From positions 1-64,000 of the forward strand of contig NZ_JAHOPF010000005.1 of NCBI RefSeq assembly GCF_019038595.1: 64,000 nucleotides of DNA, given 5' to 3'. Below are positions 54,143 to 63,475 of this stretch, piece after piece. The number at the start of each line of letters is the position of its first letter. Position 1 is the first letter of the stretch. Under the pieces are notes generated by a model that saw only the letters and a list, made by a program, of their open reading frames with translations, did no database searches and was not told the origin of the DNA. A program made the translations under genes and the position numbers. Source of the DNA: Kaistella soli (GTDB taxonomy: Bacteria > Bacteroidota > Bacteroidia > Flavobacteriales > Weeksellaceae).

Positions 54143-55939
54143 ATGTGCGGAATTGCCGGGATAATTTCTCATAATGCTAAAAATTACGCTGAAGAAATTC
54201 AGAAAATGACCGATGCTATTGCGCACCGCGGTCCGGATGCCTCACACCATGAATTTTATGAAAATGCCGCTGTAGGACACCGGAGACTTTCCATTATAGA
54301 CCTTTCAGAAACAGGAAAACAGCCAATGTTTTCGGATTATAAAAGGGAATGCATTGTGCTGAACGGTGAGATTTATGGCTATCAGGATTTAAAGAAAAAT
54401 TATGCGGATTATCCTTACCGCGGAACTTCCGATACCGAAGTTATTCTGGCGATGTATCAGAAAAAAGGGAAAGAATTACTCAATGAACTTCCCGGAATGT
54501 TCGCTTTTGCCATCTGGGATGATGAAAAACAGGAATTATTCTGCGCACGCGACCGTTTCGGCGAAAAACCTTTTTATTATGCAACCGGAAAAAATGGTGA
54601 ATTTATCTTCGCTTCGGAAATAAAAGCCATTCTCGCTTCAGGATTAGTGACTCCGAAAGTAAATAACGAAGCACTTTATCACTACCTGCAGTACGGTTAT
54701 GTAAGTGCTTATCAAAGTATTTATTCGAACATATTTACTCTTCCGCCGGCTCATCAGTTGACTTTTTCAAAGGGAAAAATTTCAGTGGAAAGATATTACC
54801 GCATCCCGGAAAATAATACACATATTACATTGTCAGAGGCAAAGGAAAATTTCAGTCATTTACTGAAAACTGCTGTTAAGAAGCAATTGGTTGCGGATGT
54901 TGAAGTGGGCAGTTTTCTAAGCGGCGGTTTGGATTCATCAACAATCGTTGCGATGGTGAATGAATTTAAACCTAAACAGACCACCATCAGCTTTGGTTAC
55001 CTCGGCGAAACCAGTGAACTGAAATATGCTGATGAAATATCCGCAAAATACCACACCAATCATATTGAAATTCACGAAAACCGGCGAAATATTGCCCCTG
55101 AACTTTTAAAAATTTCCCCCTATTTCGATGAACCGTTTGCCGACATGAGCTACACGCCGCAATATAAAATCTGCGAGGCTGCCGCAAGACATCTCAAAGT
55201 GGTCCTAGCCGGTGACGCTGGTGATGAACTTTTCGGTGGCTACGATTTTTACAGCATTGAAAATAAATTGAAAAACCATTTTAGCTACCATAATATCCTC
55301 GTGAAATTTGGCTTAAAGCAATTCGGGAAATTCCGCGAAACCTCTTACATCACCAAAGAAAGCATCAGTCATAAAAACATTCTTGATTTCCATCAGAATA
55401 AAGTGCGCAACTTCTTTTCTTCTAAAGAAATAGCTGCATTGGGCATTAAGACGAGATATCATCAGGAATACAGTTTCAGCATCGATCCTGATTCGCTGAA
55501 CGACATGATGCGGATTGATTTGGAAAAATATGTTCCCGGAAATATGCTCGTAAAGTCTGACCGAATGGCCATGGCAAATTCGCTGGAAGTAAGGACACCG
55601 TTTCTTGATAAAGATTTTGCCGAATTCTGCATTAAGCTTCCTGAAAATTTAAAACTGGATGGTGAAAGAGATAAAATTATCCTCCGGGAAGCCATGCAGA
55701 ATTACTGGACGGAAAATATTAAAACCCGCAACAAACAGGGCTTTGGCTCTTCTGTTGAAAATTGGTTTGAAGAAAAAAGTCTTAATGATCTTTCAGATGT
55801 TTTACTCAAGGATAAAACCCAGCAAATTTTTCATTTTATTGATTTTAATGCTGCGCAGAAATTTCTGAAGAAAGACAAAAAACACTGGAACCTGCTTCAG
55901 CTGGCACTTTGGGCAGATAATTACGGGAAATATATTTAA
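54143..55939 (+). CDS. asnB: Asparagine synthase (glutamine-hydrolysing)
   Basis: This 598-aa two-domain amidotransferase begins MCGIAGII, with Cys2 as the glutaminase nucleophile. HRGPDASHHEF, GHRRLSIIDLSETGKQPM and LNGEIYG complete the Ntn domain. The synthetase domain has the ATP pyrophosphatase loop FLSGGLDSSTI (about 258-268) and YFDEPFADMSYTPQYKICE, with GDAGDELFGGYDF. Inside glycan loci, AsnB-type proteins often amidate a uronic acid or another sugar carboxylate rather than make free asparagine. With a UDP-glucose dehydrogenase in the cluster, that reading is reasonable but inferred. Confidence 0.93.
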   Translation: MCGIAGIISHNAKNYAEEIQKMTDAIAHRGPDASHHEFYENAAVGHRRLSIIDLSETGKQPMFSDYKRECIVLNGEIYGYQDLKKNYADYPYRGTSDTEVILAMYQKKGKELLNELPGMFAFAIWDDEKQELFCARDRFGEKPFYYATGKNGEFIFASEIKAILASGLVTPKVNNEALYHYLQYGYVSAYQSIYSNIFTLPPAHQLTFSKGKISVERYYRIPENNTHITLSEAKENFSHLLKTAVKKQLVADVEVGSFLSGGLDSSTIVAMVNEFKPKQTTISFGYLGETSELKYADEISAKYHTNHIEIHENRRNIAPELLKISPYFDEPFADMSYTPQYKICEAAARHLKVVLAGDAGDELFGGYDFYSIENKLKNHFSYHNILVKFGLKQFGKFRETSYITKESISHKNILDFHQNKVRNFFSSKEIAALGIKTRYHQEYSFSIDPDSLNDMMRIDLEKYVPGNMLVKSDRMAMANSLEVRTPFLDKDFAEFCIKLPENLKLDGERDKIILREAMQNYWTENIKTRNKQGFGSSVENWFEEKSLNDLSDVLLKDKTQQIFHFIDFNAAQKFLKKDKKHWNLLQLALWADNYGKYI

Positions 55940-55950
55940 TTGTACTGTGG

Positions 55951-56892
55951 ATGTTAATGATTAGCGTCATCATACCTGTTTACAATGCAGAAGCTTTTCT
56001 AAAAAAAGCCGTAGCATCTGCTTTGCAGTTTGATGAGGTAAAAGAAATTATTTTAATTGAAGATCAGTCTACCGATAATTCCCTGGAAATCTGTAAAAAA
56101 TTAACTGCTGAACATTCTAAGATCCTTTTTTATCAGCATCCCGACAAAGGAAACCACGGCGCCGGAGCTACCCGAAATCTCGGTCTGGAAAAAGCTTCGC
56201 AGGATTTTATTGCTTTTCTGGATGCGGATGATTATTATCTTCCGAACCGCTTTGATGCTGAAAAAGAACTGTTTAAAAACCCGCATATTGAAGGCGTTTT
56301 CGGAGCGATTGGAACTGAATTTCTCACTGAGAAAGGAAGAACCGAGTTTCAGGAAAAATTTCGGGATACTCAACTTACCACTGTAAATCATCCTGCCGAA
56401 GGGAAAGATGTTTTTTACGGATTACTGGGGCTGGATAAGCGTTTTGGTACATTTTTCCATCTTAATGGTTTGACGGTAAGAAACGAAAGCCTCAGGAAAC
56501 ATCACTTGGAATTCAATGAAAACCTCACAGTACATCAGGATACCGATTTTATTATTAAATTATCTTATCTCTGCTATCTGAAATCGGGAAAAATAGAAGC
56601 AGCAATAGCGGTCCGCGGCGTTCATGACGATAACCGGATTACGAAGATCAAATTATATTCGGAAAAATACAATCAAAGACAGTTGCTTTTATGGGAATCG
56701 GTTGATGATTGGGCTCAGGGAAAAGAAATTAAAAAAGAACATCGAGAACATATTTTTTTAAACCGGAGATCTTTCGCGCTGGCCAATGAAAAGGGATTGC
56801 TGAGATACTCGAAAATAATTACAGCGATTATCCGAAACCCAAAAATACTAAAAACCCGTTACCGCTTTACCTACACGCATCATGAAGCTTAA
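55951..56892 (+). CDS. Family 2 glycosyltransferase (paralogue A)
   Basis: This 313-aa GT2 enzyme has ISVIIPVYNAEAFLKKAVASALQFDEVKEIILIEDQSTDNSLEI, GNHGAGATRNLGLEKASQDFIAFLDADDYYLPNRFDAE, and HQDTDFIIKLSYLC. An alternative ATG two codons in (55957) gives the more usual MISVII start. It is strikingly similar to the enzyme at 57888, with an acyltransferase gene between. Its 3' end overlaps that acyltransferase by 11 bp. Confidence 0.92.
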   Translation: MLMISVIIPVYNAEAFLKKAVASALQFDEVKEIILIEDQSTDNSLEICKKLTAEHSKILFYQHPDKGNHGAGATRNLGLEKASQDFIAFLDADDYYLPNRFDAEKELFKNPHIEGVFGAIGTEFLTEKGRTEFQEKFRDTQLTTVNHPAEGKDVFYGLLGLDKRFGTFFHLNGLTVRNESLRKHHLEFNENLTVHQDTDFIIKLSYLCYLKSGKIEAAIAVRGVHDDNRITKIKLYSEKYNQRQLLLWESVDDWAQGKEIKKEHREHIFLNRRSFALANEKGLLRYSKIITAIIRNPKILKTRYRFTYTHHEA

Positions 56893-57886
56893 CAATATTC
56901 AAATATTGAGAGGAATCGCGGCTTTGCTGGTGTGCTGTTTTCATTCGCGTGAGGATCTTAATTTCGGAAACTTATCTATCGGAAATTTTTTATTTGGAAA
57001 AGGAAGCGTTGGCGTACCCGTTTTCTTTGTAATCAGCGGGTTTATCATGGCTTTTACGACCAAAAAAATAAGGTTTGGAGAATCATCGCAAAACCTGAAC
57101 GAACTAAGTCTTTTTTACAGAAAAAGAATCATTAGGATTGTTCCGCTTTATTACATCCTTACATTTGCATGGATTCTAATGGGCGGAACCTGGCTCTATT
57201 ACTTCGGCGGCGGAGGTTTGTCACGGCTTTTACACTCGTTACTGTTCTTTCCGCAGAAGGATGTTTTTCCGGTTTTATATCTCGGCTGGTCACTAAATTA
57301 CGAAATGTTCTTCTATTTTATCTTTGGAATTTCCCTATTATTCAGGGAAAAGACATACTTTTTTATTGGTGTATTTTTTCTGCTCACTTACCTGTTGGGA
57401 CATTTTATCAAGACAGAAAACGCATTTCTTCTGATGATAATGAACACACTGAATCTTTATTTTGTCATCGGAATTCTGTTTGCCCTTTTCCTGAATGAAT
57501 TCTACATCCCGAAGAAAGTTGCCGAATTCATTTCTGTCTCAGGAATTCTTCTTTTTATTTTAATGCTTTTGGGCCTGATCAATGTAAATCATGAACTGAT
57601 CATGCTTTTTATTGTATCCCTTTTTGTATTTTCATTTCTGCTTTTTGATTACAGCCTAAAATTTAAGGGTAACAGAGCACTGATTTTTTTAGGCGACATT
57701 TCGTATTCTCTTTATCTTTCACATCCTTTTGTTGAAATAATTCTCCGGAAAATAAAACCTGAAGGTTGGCTAAATATTCCCTTTTTTATTTTTAAAATCC
57801 TGCTTTCTATAGGATTTGCCGCAATAATATACTTTTATGTAGAAAAAAAACTTTCAAAATATTTAAAAATTAAACTTAAAGCATAA
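56882..57886 (+). CDS. Acyltransferase 3 family membrane protein
   Basis: This 334-aa inner-membrane protein has about ten hydrophobic segments. It starts KLNNIQILRGIAALLVCCFHSRED, with the conserved RGIAA and catalytic-type His, and contains GVPVFFVISGFIM, YRKRIIRIVPLYYILT and LYLGWSLNYEMFFYFIFG. It ends with GDISYSLYLSHPFV. Such proteins O-acetylate or otherwise acylate sugars of surface glycans. It overlaps the preceding transferase by 11 bp, and the next starts one base after its stop. Confidence 0.93.
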   Translation: MKLNNIQILRGIAALLVCCFHSREDLNFGNLSIGNFLFGKGSVGVPVFFVISGFIMAFTTKKIRFGESSQNLNELSLFYRKRIIRIVPLYYILTFAWILMGGTWLYYFGGGGLSRLLHSLLFFPQKDVFPVLYLGWSLNYEMFFYFIFGISLLFREKTYFFIGVFFLLTYLLGHFIKTENAFLLMIMNTLNLYFVIGILFALFLNEFYIPKKVAEFISVSGILLFILMLLGLINVNHELIMLFIVSLFVFSFLLFDYSLKFKGNRALIFLGDISYSLYLSHPFVEIILRKIKPEGWLNIPFFIFKILLSIGFAAIIYFYVEKKLSKYLKIKLKA

Positions 57887-57887
57887 A

Positions 57888-58826
57888 ATGAAAATTTCCG
57901 TCATCATTCCCGTCTACAATGCCGAACGTTATGTTTCCAATGCGGTGGAATCTGCGCTTCAGTTTCCTGAGGTGCACGAAATTATTCTTGTGGAAGATAA
58001 ATCACCTGATAACGCTCTTGAAATCTGTAAACAGTTGGCAAAAAAGCATGGGCGGATAAAGCTCTTCCGTCATCCGGACGTCGAAAACCACGGTGCGGGC
58101 GCTTCCCGGAATCTTGGAATACAGAAATCAACAGGAGATTTTATTGCTTTTTTGGATGCGGATGATTTCTACCTGCCCAACCGCTTTGACGCAGAAAAGC
58201 AGCTGTTCGGTAATCCTGAAGTGGACGGAATTTACGGCGCACTGGGAACCCATTACTACACCCAACAAGCGCAGGAACAGAACTTCCCCATTTACGGAGA
58301 TCGGCTTGTTACAGTGTATAAAAATCATTCACAACAAGAGGTATTTCGCGGACTGCTAGGAATGAACGGCAGTTTCGGATTGATTCACCTCGATGCATTA
58401 ACGGTGAGAAAATCCGCTTTGGATAAATTAAATCCGCTGATGAAAACCCATCTCCGTCTTCATCAGGACACCGAATTTCTGTTTCGCCTTTCCTATTACT
58501 GTAATCTGTATCCCGGAATTTCAGATGAGCCAATTGCTGTACGAGGCATTCATGAGGAAAACCGTATTACCAAAATAGATTCAGGGAAAATAAACCCGGC
58601 TTCAACAAAAGTGCTGCTTTGGAAGGAAATGGAAAAATGGGCTGATAACAATCCAGATCTTCCGCAAGATATTAAAATTCATATCCGGAGGATGCACAGA
58701 AGTTTTGAAATTGCGAATGCTTCCACAGTGAAGAAATGGAGAATGATCGGGAAATATTTAATGTTGGATTTCCAAAGCATCCGCTCAGGACTTTATAATA
58801 TCAACTTCCGAAAAAATCTTTTTTAA
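57888..58826 (+). CDS. Family 2 glycosyltransferase (paralogue B)
   Basis: This 312-aa GT2 enzyme parallels the 55951 protein nearly motif for motif: ISVIIPVYNAERYVSNAVESALQF, EIILVEDKSPDNALEICKQL, ENHGAGASRNLGIQKS, FIAFLDADDFYLPNRFDAEKQLFGNPEV, HQDTEFLFRLSYYC and RGIHEENRITKI. The pair most likely came from gene duplication. They may add similar sugars to different acceptors. Its end overlaps the end of the opposite-strand methyltransferase gene by 4 bp. Confidence 0.92.
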   Translation: MKISVIIPVYNAERYVSNAVESALQFPEVHEIILVEDKSPDNALEICKQLAKKHGRIKLFRHPDVENHGAGASRNLGIQKSTGDFIAFLDADDFYLPNRFDAEKQLFGNPEVDGIYGALGTHYYTQQAQEQNFPIYGDRLVTVYKNHSQQEVFRGLLGMNGSFGLIHLDALTVRKSALDKLNPLMKTHLRLHQDTEFLFRLSYYCNLYPGISDEPIAVRGIHEENRITKIDSGKINPASTKVLLWKEMEKWADNNPDLPQDIKIHIRRMHRSFEIANASTVKKWRMIGKYLMLDFQSIRSGLYNINFRKNLF

Positions 58827-59596
58827 GATTTCACAAAAGCTCCTACAAACTTTCCTTCAAAATCCACGATGGTCGGTTTGATATTTTCTTTTTCACAAAA
58901 ATCCTGAAAGGCCGAATTATCGCCGATATCATCGCTGATGAAAACACCGCCCTTTTTTAAATGTCTGTGTAATTCCACATAAGCCCACGCTCTTCCCTCA
59001 TAACTTTTATCGGAATCATAATGCACCACATCGACTGATATCGCTTCAACGAAAATTTTCGGTAAAGATTCCTTATCCGCATGACGGAAAAGTTTCCAAT
59101 GGGATTTAAGATCCTCAGGAACAACAGATCCGACATACCGGTCTCCGTCCTGACTTAAATACGGCATATCCGAACTGTATAAAACGCCCGTTCTCTTCTG
59201 AAGCGAAAGCAGTGCGGCCAAAGAAGACCAACCATAAGCAACGCCGGTTTCCACCACACTTTGCGCATGGGTAAATTCACAGGCTGCATAAATAAGCTCC
59301 AAAGCTCCTGCGCCGCCCATCTTTACCGGGCATTCGGCTTCTCTCTTTTTAGCGGTGCGAAGTTCCTCAGGAAAAAGCAAGTCGAACGGTTTCATTTCTA
59401 TCCCGAAAAGTTCAGCAATGGCTGTTTCCTGCGATACAGCATTACTTTTAGCCCAGGCAAGCGTTTTTTCTTTCCCGCGGAAAGCACTTTTTCTATTGAA
59501 AATATTCTTGATGACTTTTCTGCCCAGTTCAGGGTATAAATCGGGGCGCTTAAGATAACCCGTAAAAGTCTTCGTTACTCTTTGTAATTCGCTCAC
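58823..59596 (-). CDS. Class I SAM-dependent methyltransferase (opposite strand)
   Basis: This 257-aa protein has an N-terminal helical part and a Methyltransf_24/TylF-like fold: FTHAQSVVETGVAYGWSSLAALLSL (motif I region), VLYSSDMPYLSQDGDRYVG, VHYDSDKSYEGRAWAYVELHRHLKKGGVFISDDIGDN, and a terminal VDFEGKFVGAFVKS. It is the only gene of the glycan cluster on the minus strand, convergent with the 57888 gene and divergent from 59712. A sugar or small-molecule O-methyltransferase is likely; the substrate is unknown. Confidence 0.85.
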   Translation of the reverse strand: MSELQRVTKTFTGYLKRPDLYPELGRKVIKNIFNRKSAFRGKEKTLAWAKSNAVSQETAIAELFGIEMKPFDLLFPEELRTAKKREAECPVKMGGAGALELIYAACEFTHAQSVVETGVAYGWSSLAALLSLQKRTGVLYSSDMPYLSQDGDRYVGSVVPEDLKSHWKLFRHADKESLPKIFVEAISVDVVHYDSDKSYEGRAWAYVELHRHLKKGGVFISDDIGDNSAFQDFCEKENIKPTIVDFEGKFVGAFVKS

Positions 59597-59648
59597 TTTG
59601 TGTTTATTTACATCAAAAATAAGTAATTTAGATTAATAAAGAAACTAT

Positions 59649-59656
59649 TATATTTG
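59649..59656 (+). promoter_or_regulatory. Bacteroidetes -7 promoter element (TATATTTG)
   Basis: A perfect TAnnTTTG lies 56 bp before the ATG at 59712, in the gap between two divergent genes. It marks the probable start of the second plus-strand transcript of the glycan cluster. Confidence 0.6.
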
Positions 59657-59711
59657 TGTAGCAGTCACTTTTTGTTTTTAAAATAAAATTATTACAACAC
59701 ATTTTTAGCTG

Positions 59712-60548
59712 ATGAAATTTTCTATCCTCATTGCCAATTATAATAACGGAAAATTTTTTCATGACTGCTATGAAAGCATCCTTGCACAAACCTATCAGAA
59801 CTGGGAAGCGGTGATTCTCGATGATGCTTCAACTGATCAGTCGGTGCAGATCATCACTGATATAATAAAAGAAGATTCCCGGTTCCGTTTTTATGAAAAC
59901 AGTGAAAATAAGGGCGTTGGCTTTACAAAAGGAAAATTAATCCATCTTGCGGATGGAGAAATCTGTGGTTTTCTGGATCCGGATGACGCGTTACTTCCAA
60001 ATGCTTTACGCGCTTCTATAGAAATGTTTCAGAAGAAAAAAGATACCGTTCTCACTTACTCGAGGCTGATGAAGTGTGATCAAAACCTTCAGCCTTTAAA
60101 GGAATTTCACTCTGCGATGCAGGTTCCGAATGGTGATTTGAATTTTTTCAACTGTCCTGTTCAGATTGCGCCTTTTGTAGGTTTCAAAAAAGAAGTTTAC
60201 CTGAAATGCGAGAAAATAAATCCGGATTTAAAAATTGCAGAAGACCAGGATTTGTATTTTAAAATGTACGAACAAGGAAATGTCGTTTTTATTAATCAAA
60301 CCGATTATCTTTATCGGGCCCATGCTGGTGGAATTTCACAGAACGAAAACAAAAAAAATTCTTACGCATATTTCGCAGAGGCCATTTTTTTGGCGATGAA
60401 AAGAAGAAAACTCACTGAAATTAACGGTCAGAAGATTCCGGACAAGTATAGGGATCCACAGGAAATTTTTGATTTGCTTGATTATCAGAATTCCATTCCG
60501 CACCGTATCGTAAAAAAACTGAAAGTTATTCTCCAAAGCATTTTCTAA
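59712..60548 (+). CDS. Family 2 glycosyltransferase
   Basis: This 278-aa GT2 enzyme has KFSILIANYNNGKFFHDCYESILAQTYQNWEAVILDDASTDQS and then GVGFTKGKLIHLADGEICGFLDPDDALLPNALRA (DPDD metal site). IAEDQDLYFKMYEQG is the catalytic region. It is first in a five-gene run (59712-64000) with spacings of a few bases. Confidence 0.92.
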   Translation: MKFSILIANYNNGKFFHDCYESILAQTYQNWEAVILDDASTDQSVQIITDIIKEDSRFRFYENSENKGVGFTKGKLIHLADGEICGFLDPDDALLPNALRASIEMFQKKKDTVLTYSRLMKCDQNLQPLKEFHSAMQVPNGDLNFFNCPVQIAPFVGFKKEVYLKCEKINPDLKIAEDQDLYFKMYEQGNVVFINQTDYLYRAHAGGISQNENKKNSYAYFAEAIFLAMKRRKLTEINGQKIPDKYRDPQEIFDLLDYQNSIPHRIVKKLKVILQSIF

Positions 60549-60552
60549 ATAA

Positions 60553-61713
60553 ATGTCAGAAAACAAAAAAATAAAAGTCCTTTTTCGCCACCGTTCCATG
60601 GAAATGGGCGGCGTTGAAAAAGTGATGTTGAGTTTATTAAACAATCTCGATACAGAAAAATTCGAGATGACGGTTTGTCTGAACCTGAATCAGGGAGAAC
60701 TTCGCGATCAGTTTCCTTCACATGTTAGAAAAGTATATCTAACTCAGGGGAAAGAAGATTTTTCCAAAAACACATTCCTAAAGAAAATTCAGCTTTTTCA
60801 ACGAAAAACCAAGCTCGAAAAACTTAGGAAAAACCCTCAAATTATTGACAGAGAATATCTGAAACAGGATTTCGACATCGAAATCGGAATGACTTACAAT
60901 GATTTTGAGTCCGTATTAAATTCATCCAATAAAAACTCAAAAAAAGTTGGCTGGTTTCATTCGGAAATTGATCTGCCAAAACTTCAGCCTTTAGTACCGA
61001 AAATTCTGGAGCATTTTCCACAGTTTGACCACATGATTTACTGTTCCGAAAAAATAAGGAAAATCATGCACGACACTTATCATAAACTCAATTATCCGGA
61101 TGAAAATGTCATTATTAACGCAATTCCTATAGAAGAAATCCGAAAGAAAAGTGAAGCGAAAATCCCTGAATTTACCCAAAATCCAGTTTTCGTTTCGGTT
61201 GGCAGGCTTCACACCAGAAAAGGTTATCATAAACTCATGGAGGCACATCAACAGCTTCTGAAAGACGGATTTGACCATTCCGTAATGATTATCGGTGACG
61301 GCGAAGAACTTCCAAATCTGCTCGCACAACAGAAAAAGCTCGGCTTGGAAAAGACTTTCATTTTCGCAGGCAATAAAATGAATCCGTATCCTTATATAAA
61401 AAACGCAGATTTTTTTATCATGCCTTCGGAATCTGAAGCGTGGCCTTTGGTTTTAGCCGAAGCATTAATCTTACAGAAGCCCACCATCGCAACAGATACG
61501 GGCGATGTAGCCACGATGATGCAGCATCGCGAAACCGGTTATCTCATTCAGTACAGTACGGAAGAAATGTATGCCGCAATGAAGGAATTTCTCACGAATA
61601 AAGACCTTGTACAGAAAATTCAGTTTAATCTGAAAACCATCGACAAAAACTTCGATAACCACAAGATTTTCATGGCTGTTGAAGAAATCCTTCTTAATTT
61701 AGTAAAAAAATAA
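60553..61713 (+). CDS. Family 4 glycosyltransferase
   Basis: This 386-aa GT-B enzyme has an N-terminal acceptor lobe starting RHRSMEMGGVEKVMLSLLNNL. The donor lobe has PVFVSVGRLHTRKGYHKLMEAHQQLL, MIIGDGEELPNLLAQQKKLGL, and the EX7E site in MPSESEAWPLVLAEALILQKPTIATDTGDV. It resembles the 62288 protein across its length. It transfers a nucleotide sugar to the growing glycan; the donor is unknown. Confidence 0.93.
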   Translation: MSENKKIKVLFRHRSMEMGGVEKVMLSLLNNLDTEKFEMTVCLNLNQGELRDQFPSHVRKVYLTQGKEDFSKNTFLKKIQLFQRKTKLEKLRKNPQIIDREYLKQDFDIEIGMTYNDFESVLNSSNKNSKKVGWFHSEIDLPKLQPLVPKILEHFPQFDHMIYCSEKIRKIMHDTYHKLNYPDENVIINAIPIEEIRKKSEAKIPEFTQNPVFVSVGRLHTRKGYHKLMEAHQQLLKDGFDHSVMIIGDGEELPNLLAQQKKLGLEKTFIFAGNKMNPYPYIKNADFFIMPSESEAWPLVLAEALILQKPTIATDTGDVATMMQHRETGYLIQYSTEEMYAAMKEFLTNKDLVQKIQFNLKTIDKNFDNHKIFMAVEEILLNLVKK

Positions 61714-61715
61714 GC

Positions 61716-62276
61716 ATGCTTCTCCTCTATAGACTGATTTTAAAAATCCATACGGCTTACCAATATTTTATTCAGCAGATTTATCTTAAAATCTGTCTGG
61801 CCAAAGGGCTGAAGGTGGGGAAAAACGTTCGGTTTGTTGAGGTCCCTCAATTTGGTACAGAACCTTTTCTTATCGAAATTGGGGACGAAACCACTTTCTC
61901 CAATAATGTAAGATTTGTAAACCATGACGGCGGACAGAATGCACTGCATTTCTTTGAAAAATATAAAGACATCAGAACTTTCGGCAGGATAAAAATCGGC
62001 AAACGCTGCTTAATCGGTGCTGATACGATTATAATGCCCGGAGTTGAAATGCAGGATAACTGCCTTCTGGGCGCGGGATCAATTTTAACCACCTCAATGC
62101 CTGCGGGAACTGTGTTTGCAGGTGTTCCGGCCAAGTTTATCTGCACGCTGGAAGAATATGGCGAAAAGCTTCTCGCTCATAATGTAATGTATCCGCGGGA
62201 ACTCGAGCGTGACCGTCATAAGCTAGAAGAATACATCAAAAACAATCTTCCCCACACTTACAAACCTGTAAAATAA
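61716..62276 (+). CDS. Hexapeptide-repeat acyltransferase
   Basis: This 186-aa protein has a left-handed beta-helix: IEIGDETTFSNNVRFVNHDGGQ, then IKIGKRCLIGADTIIMPGVEMQDNCLLGAGSIL, GTVFAGVPAKFI and a C-terminal helix. It fits the CatB/WbbJ-type O-acetyltransferases that use acetyl-CoA to modify sugars. It lies between two related GT4 genes with 2-bp and 11-bp gaps. Confidence 0.9.
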   Translation: MLLLYRLILKIHTAYQYFIQQIYLKICLAKGLKVGKNVRFVEVPQFGTEPFLIEIGDETTFSNNVRFVNHDGGQNALHFFEKYKDIRTFGRIKIGKRCLIGADTIIMPGVEMQDNCLLGAGSILTTSMPAGTVFAGVPAKFICTLEEYGEKLLAHNVMYPRELERDRHKLEEYIKNNLPHTYKPVK

Positions 62277-62287
62277 GTCTGTAAAGA

Positions 62288-63460
62288 ATGTCAAAGGAAA
62301 GTAAAACAGGCAAAAAGAAAATCCTCATCCGGATCGGTTCGCTGCGTCACGGCGGAGCGGAAAAAGTGCTGGTCACTTTCCTGAAAAACCTTCCCGCGGA
62401 CAAATATGAAATTGATCTGTTGCTGAATCTTTATTCGGGGAAATATTTAGCTGAAATTCCGGCCTGTATTAAGGTTTTTTACCTGAACAGAGGCGAAATG
62501 ATTACGACCAACCGCCCGAAAGATCTGCCGGAAAAAATCTACAGAAAAATCTATCAGGGAATTCTGAAAAAATTTCCGAAACTGCTTTATTCAACAATTT
62601 TAAAAGGAAAAAACTACGATGTGGAATTTGCTGCGATCCACGGAATGCGCGATGAAATATTGAATTCGCCGTTAAAGTCTTCAAAAAAAATCATCTGGAT
62701 TCATAATGATCTTAAAAAAACTGAATTCAAAAATTATACAAAGGAAGAAATAAGGAAGTTTTTTGGGTTTGACAGAATAATGGTGATTTCTGAAAAAATT
62801 CAGCAGGATTTTGAGTCGGCAGCAGAAAACGCAGAGGAAAAAGAAAAAATAGTAAGAATTTACAATCCTTTAGACACTGAAGAAATTATTGAAAAATCAA
62901 ATTTACCCGTTATCAATTACGAATTCAGCAAAGTGGTGAAAACCGTTGTTTCAGTAGGAACCGTTTTTCCGCAGAAAGGTTTCGACCGGCTTTTACGCGT
63001 TCATAAAAAGCTGCTGGATGAAGGTCTTAAGCATAATCTCTTAATTCTAGGTAACGGCTATGATTTCGAAAATATAAAAAAACTGAGAGACAGTCTCCGC
63101 GTTTCCGCAACTGCGGTAATGCCTGGATTTACCGATAATCCTTATCCTTATTTCAGACAAGCGGATTTCTATGTTTTAAGTTCCAGATATGAAGGTTTTC
63201 CAACCGTTCTGTCAGAAGCAATTGCACTGAAAAAGAAAATTATCGCCACGGAAGTTTCCGGTGTTCGTGAAATTCTCGAAAACGGAAAACTGGGTTTAAT
63301 CACAGAAAACTCTGAGGAGGGAATTTATTCAGGAATGAAAAAAGCGCTCACGAATCCTGCAAGTTTTAACAGATATGACGAAGCATTAAAGACCTACAAA
63401 ATGCCTTTCAATCTAGAAAATTCCGTGCATTCTATTACAAAAATTATCGACAGTTTATAA
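62288..63460 (+). CDS. Family 4 glycosyltransferase
   Basis: This 390-aa GT-B enzyme has KILIRIGSLRHGGAEKVLVTFLKNLPADKYEI, KTVVSVGTVFPQKGFDRLLRVHKKL, and the EX7E site in SSRYEGFPTVLSEAIALKKKIIATEVSGVRE. It is a likely paralogue of the 60553 protein. It is followed after 15 bp by a serine-acetyltransferase-like gene. Confidence 0.93.
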   Translation: MSKESKTGKKKILIRIGSLRHGGAEKVLVTFLKNLPADKYEIDLLLNLYSGKYLAEIPACIKVFYLNRGEMITTNRPKDLPEKIYRKIYQGILKKFPKLLYSTILKGKNYDVEFAAIHGMRDEILNSPLKSSKKIIWIHNDLKKTEFKNYTKEEIRKFFGFDRIMVISEKIQQDFESAAENAEEKEKIVRIYNPLDTEEIIEKSNLPVINYEFSKVVKTVVSVGTVFPQKGFDRLLRVHKKLLDEGLKHNLLILGNGYDFENIKKLRDSLRVSATAVMPGFTDNPYPYFRQADFYVLSSRYEGFPTVLSEAIALKKKIIATEVSGVREILENGKLGLITENSEEGIYSGMKKALTNPASFNRYDEALKTYKMPFNLENSVHSITKIIDSL

Positions 63461-63475
63461 TCTTATCTAGTTATC

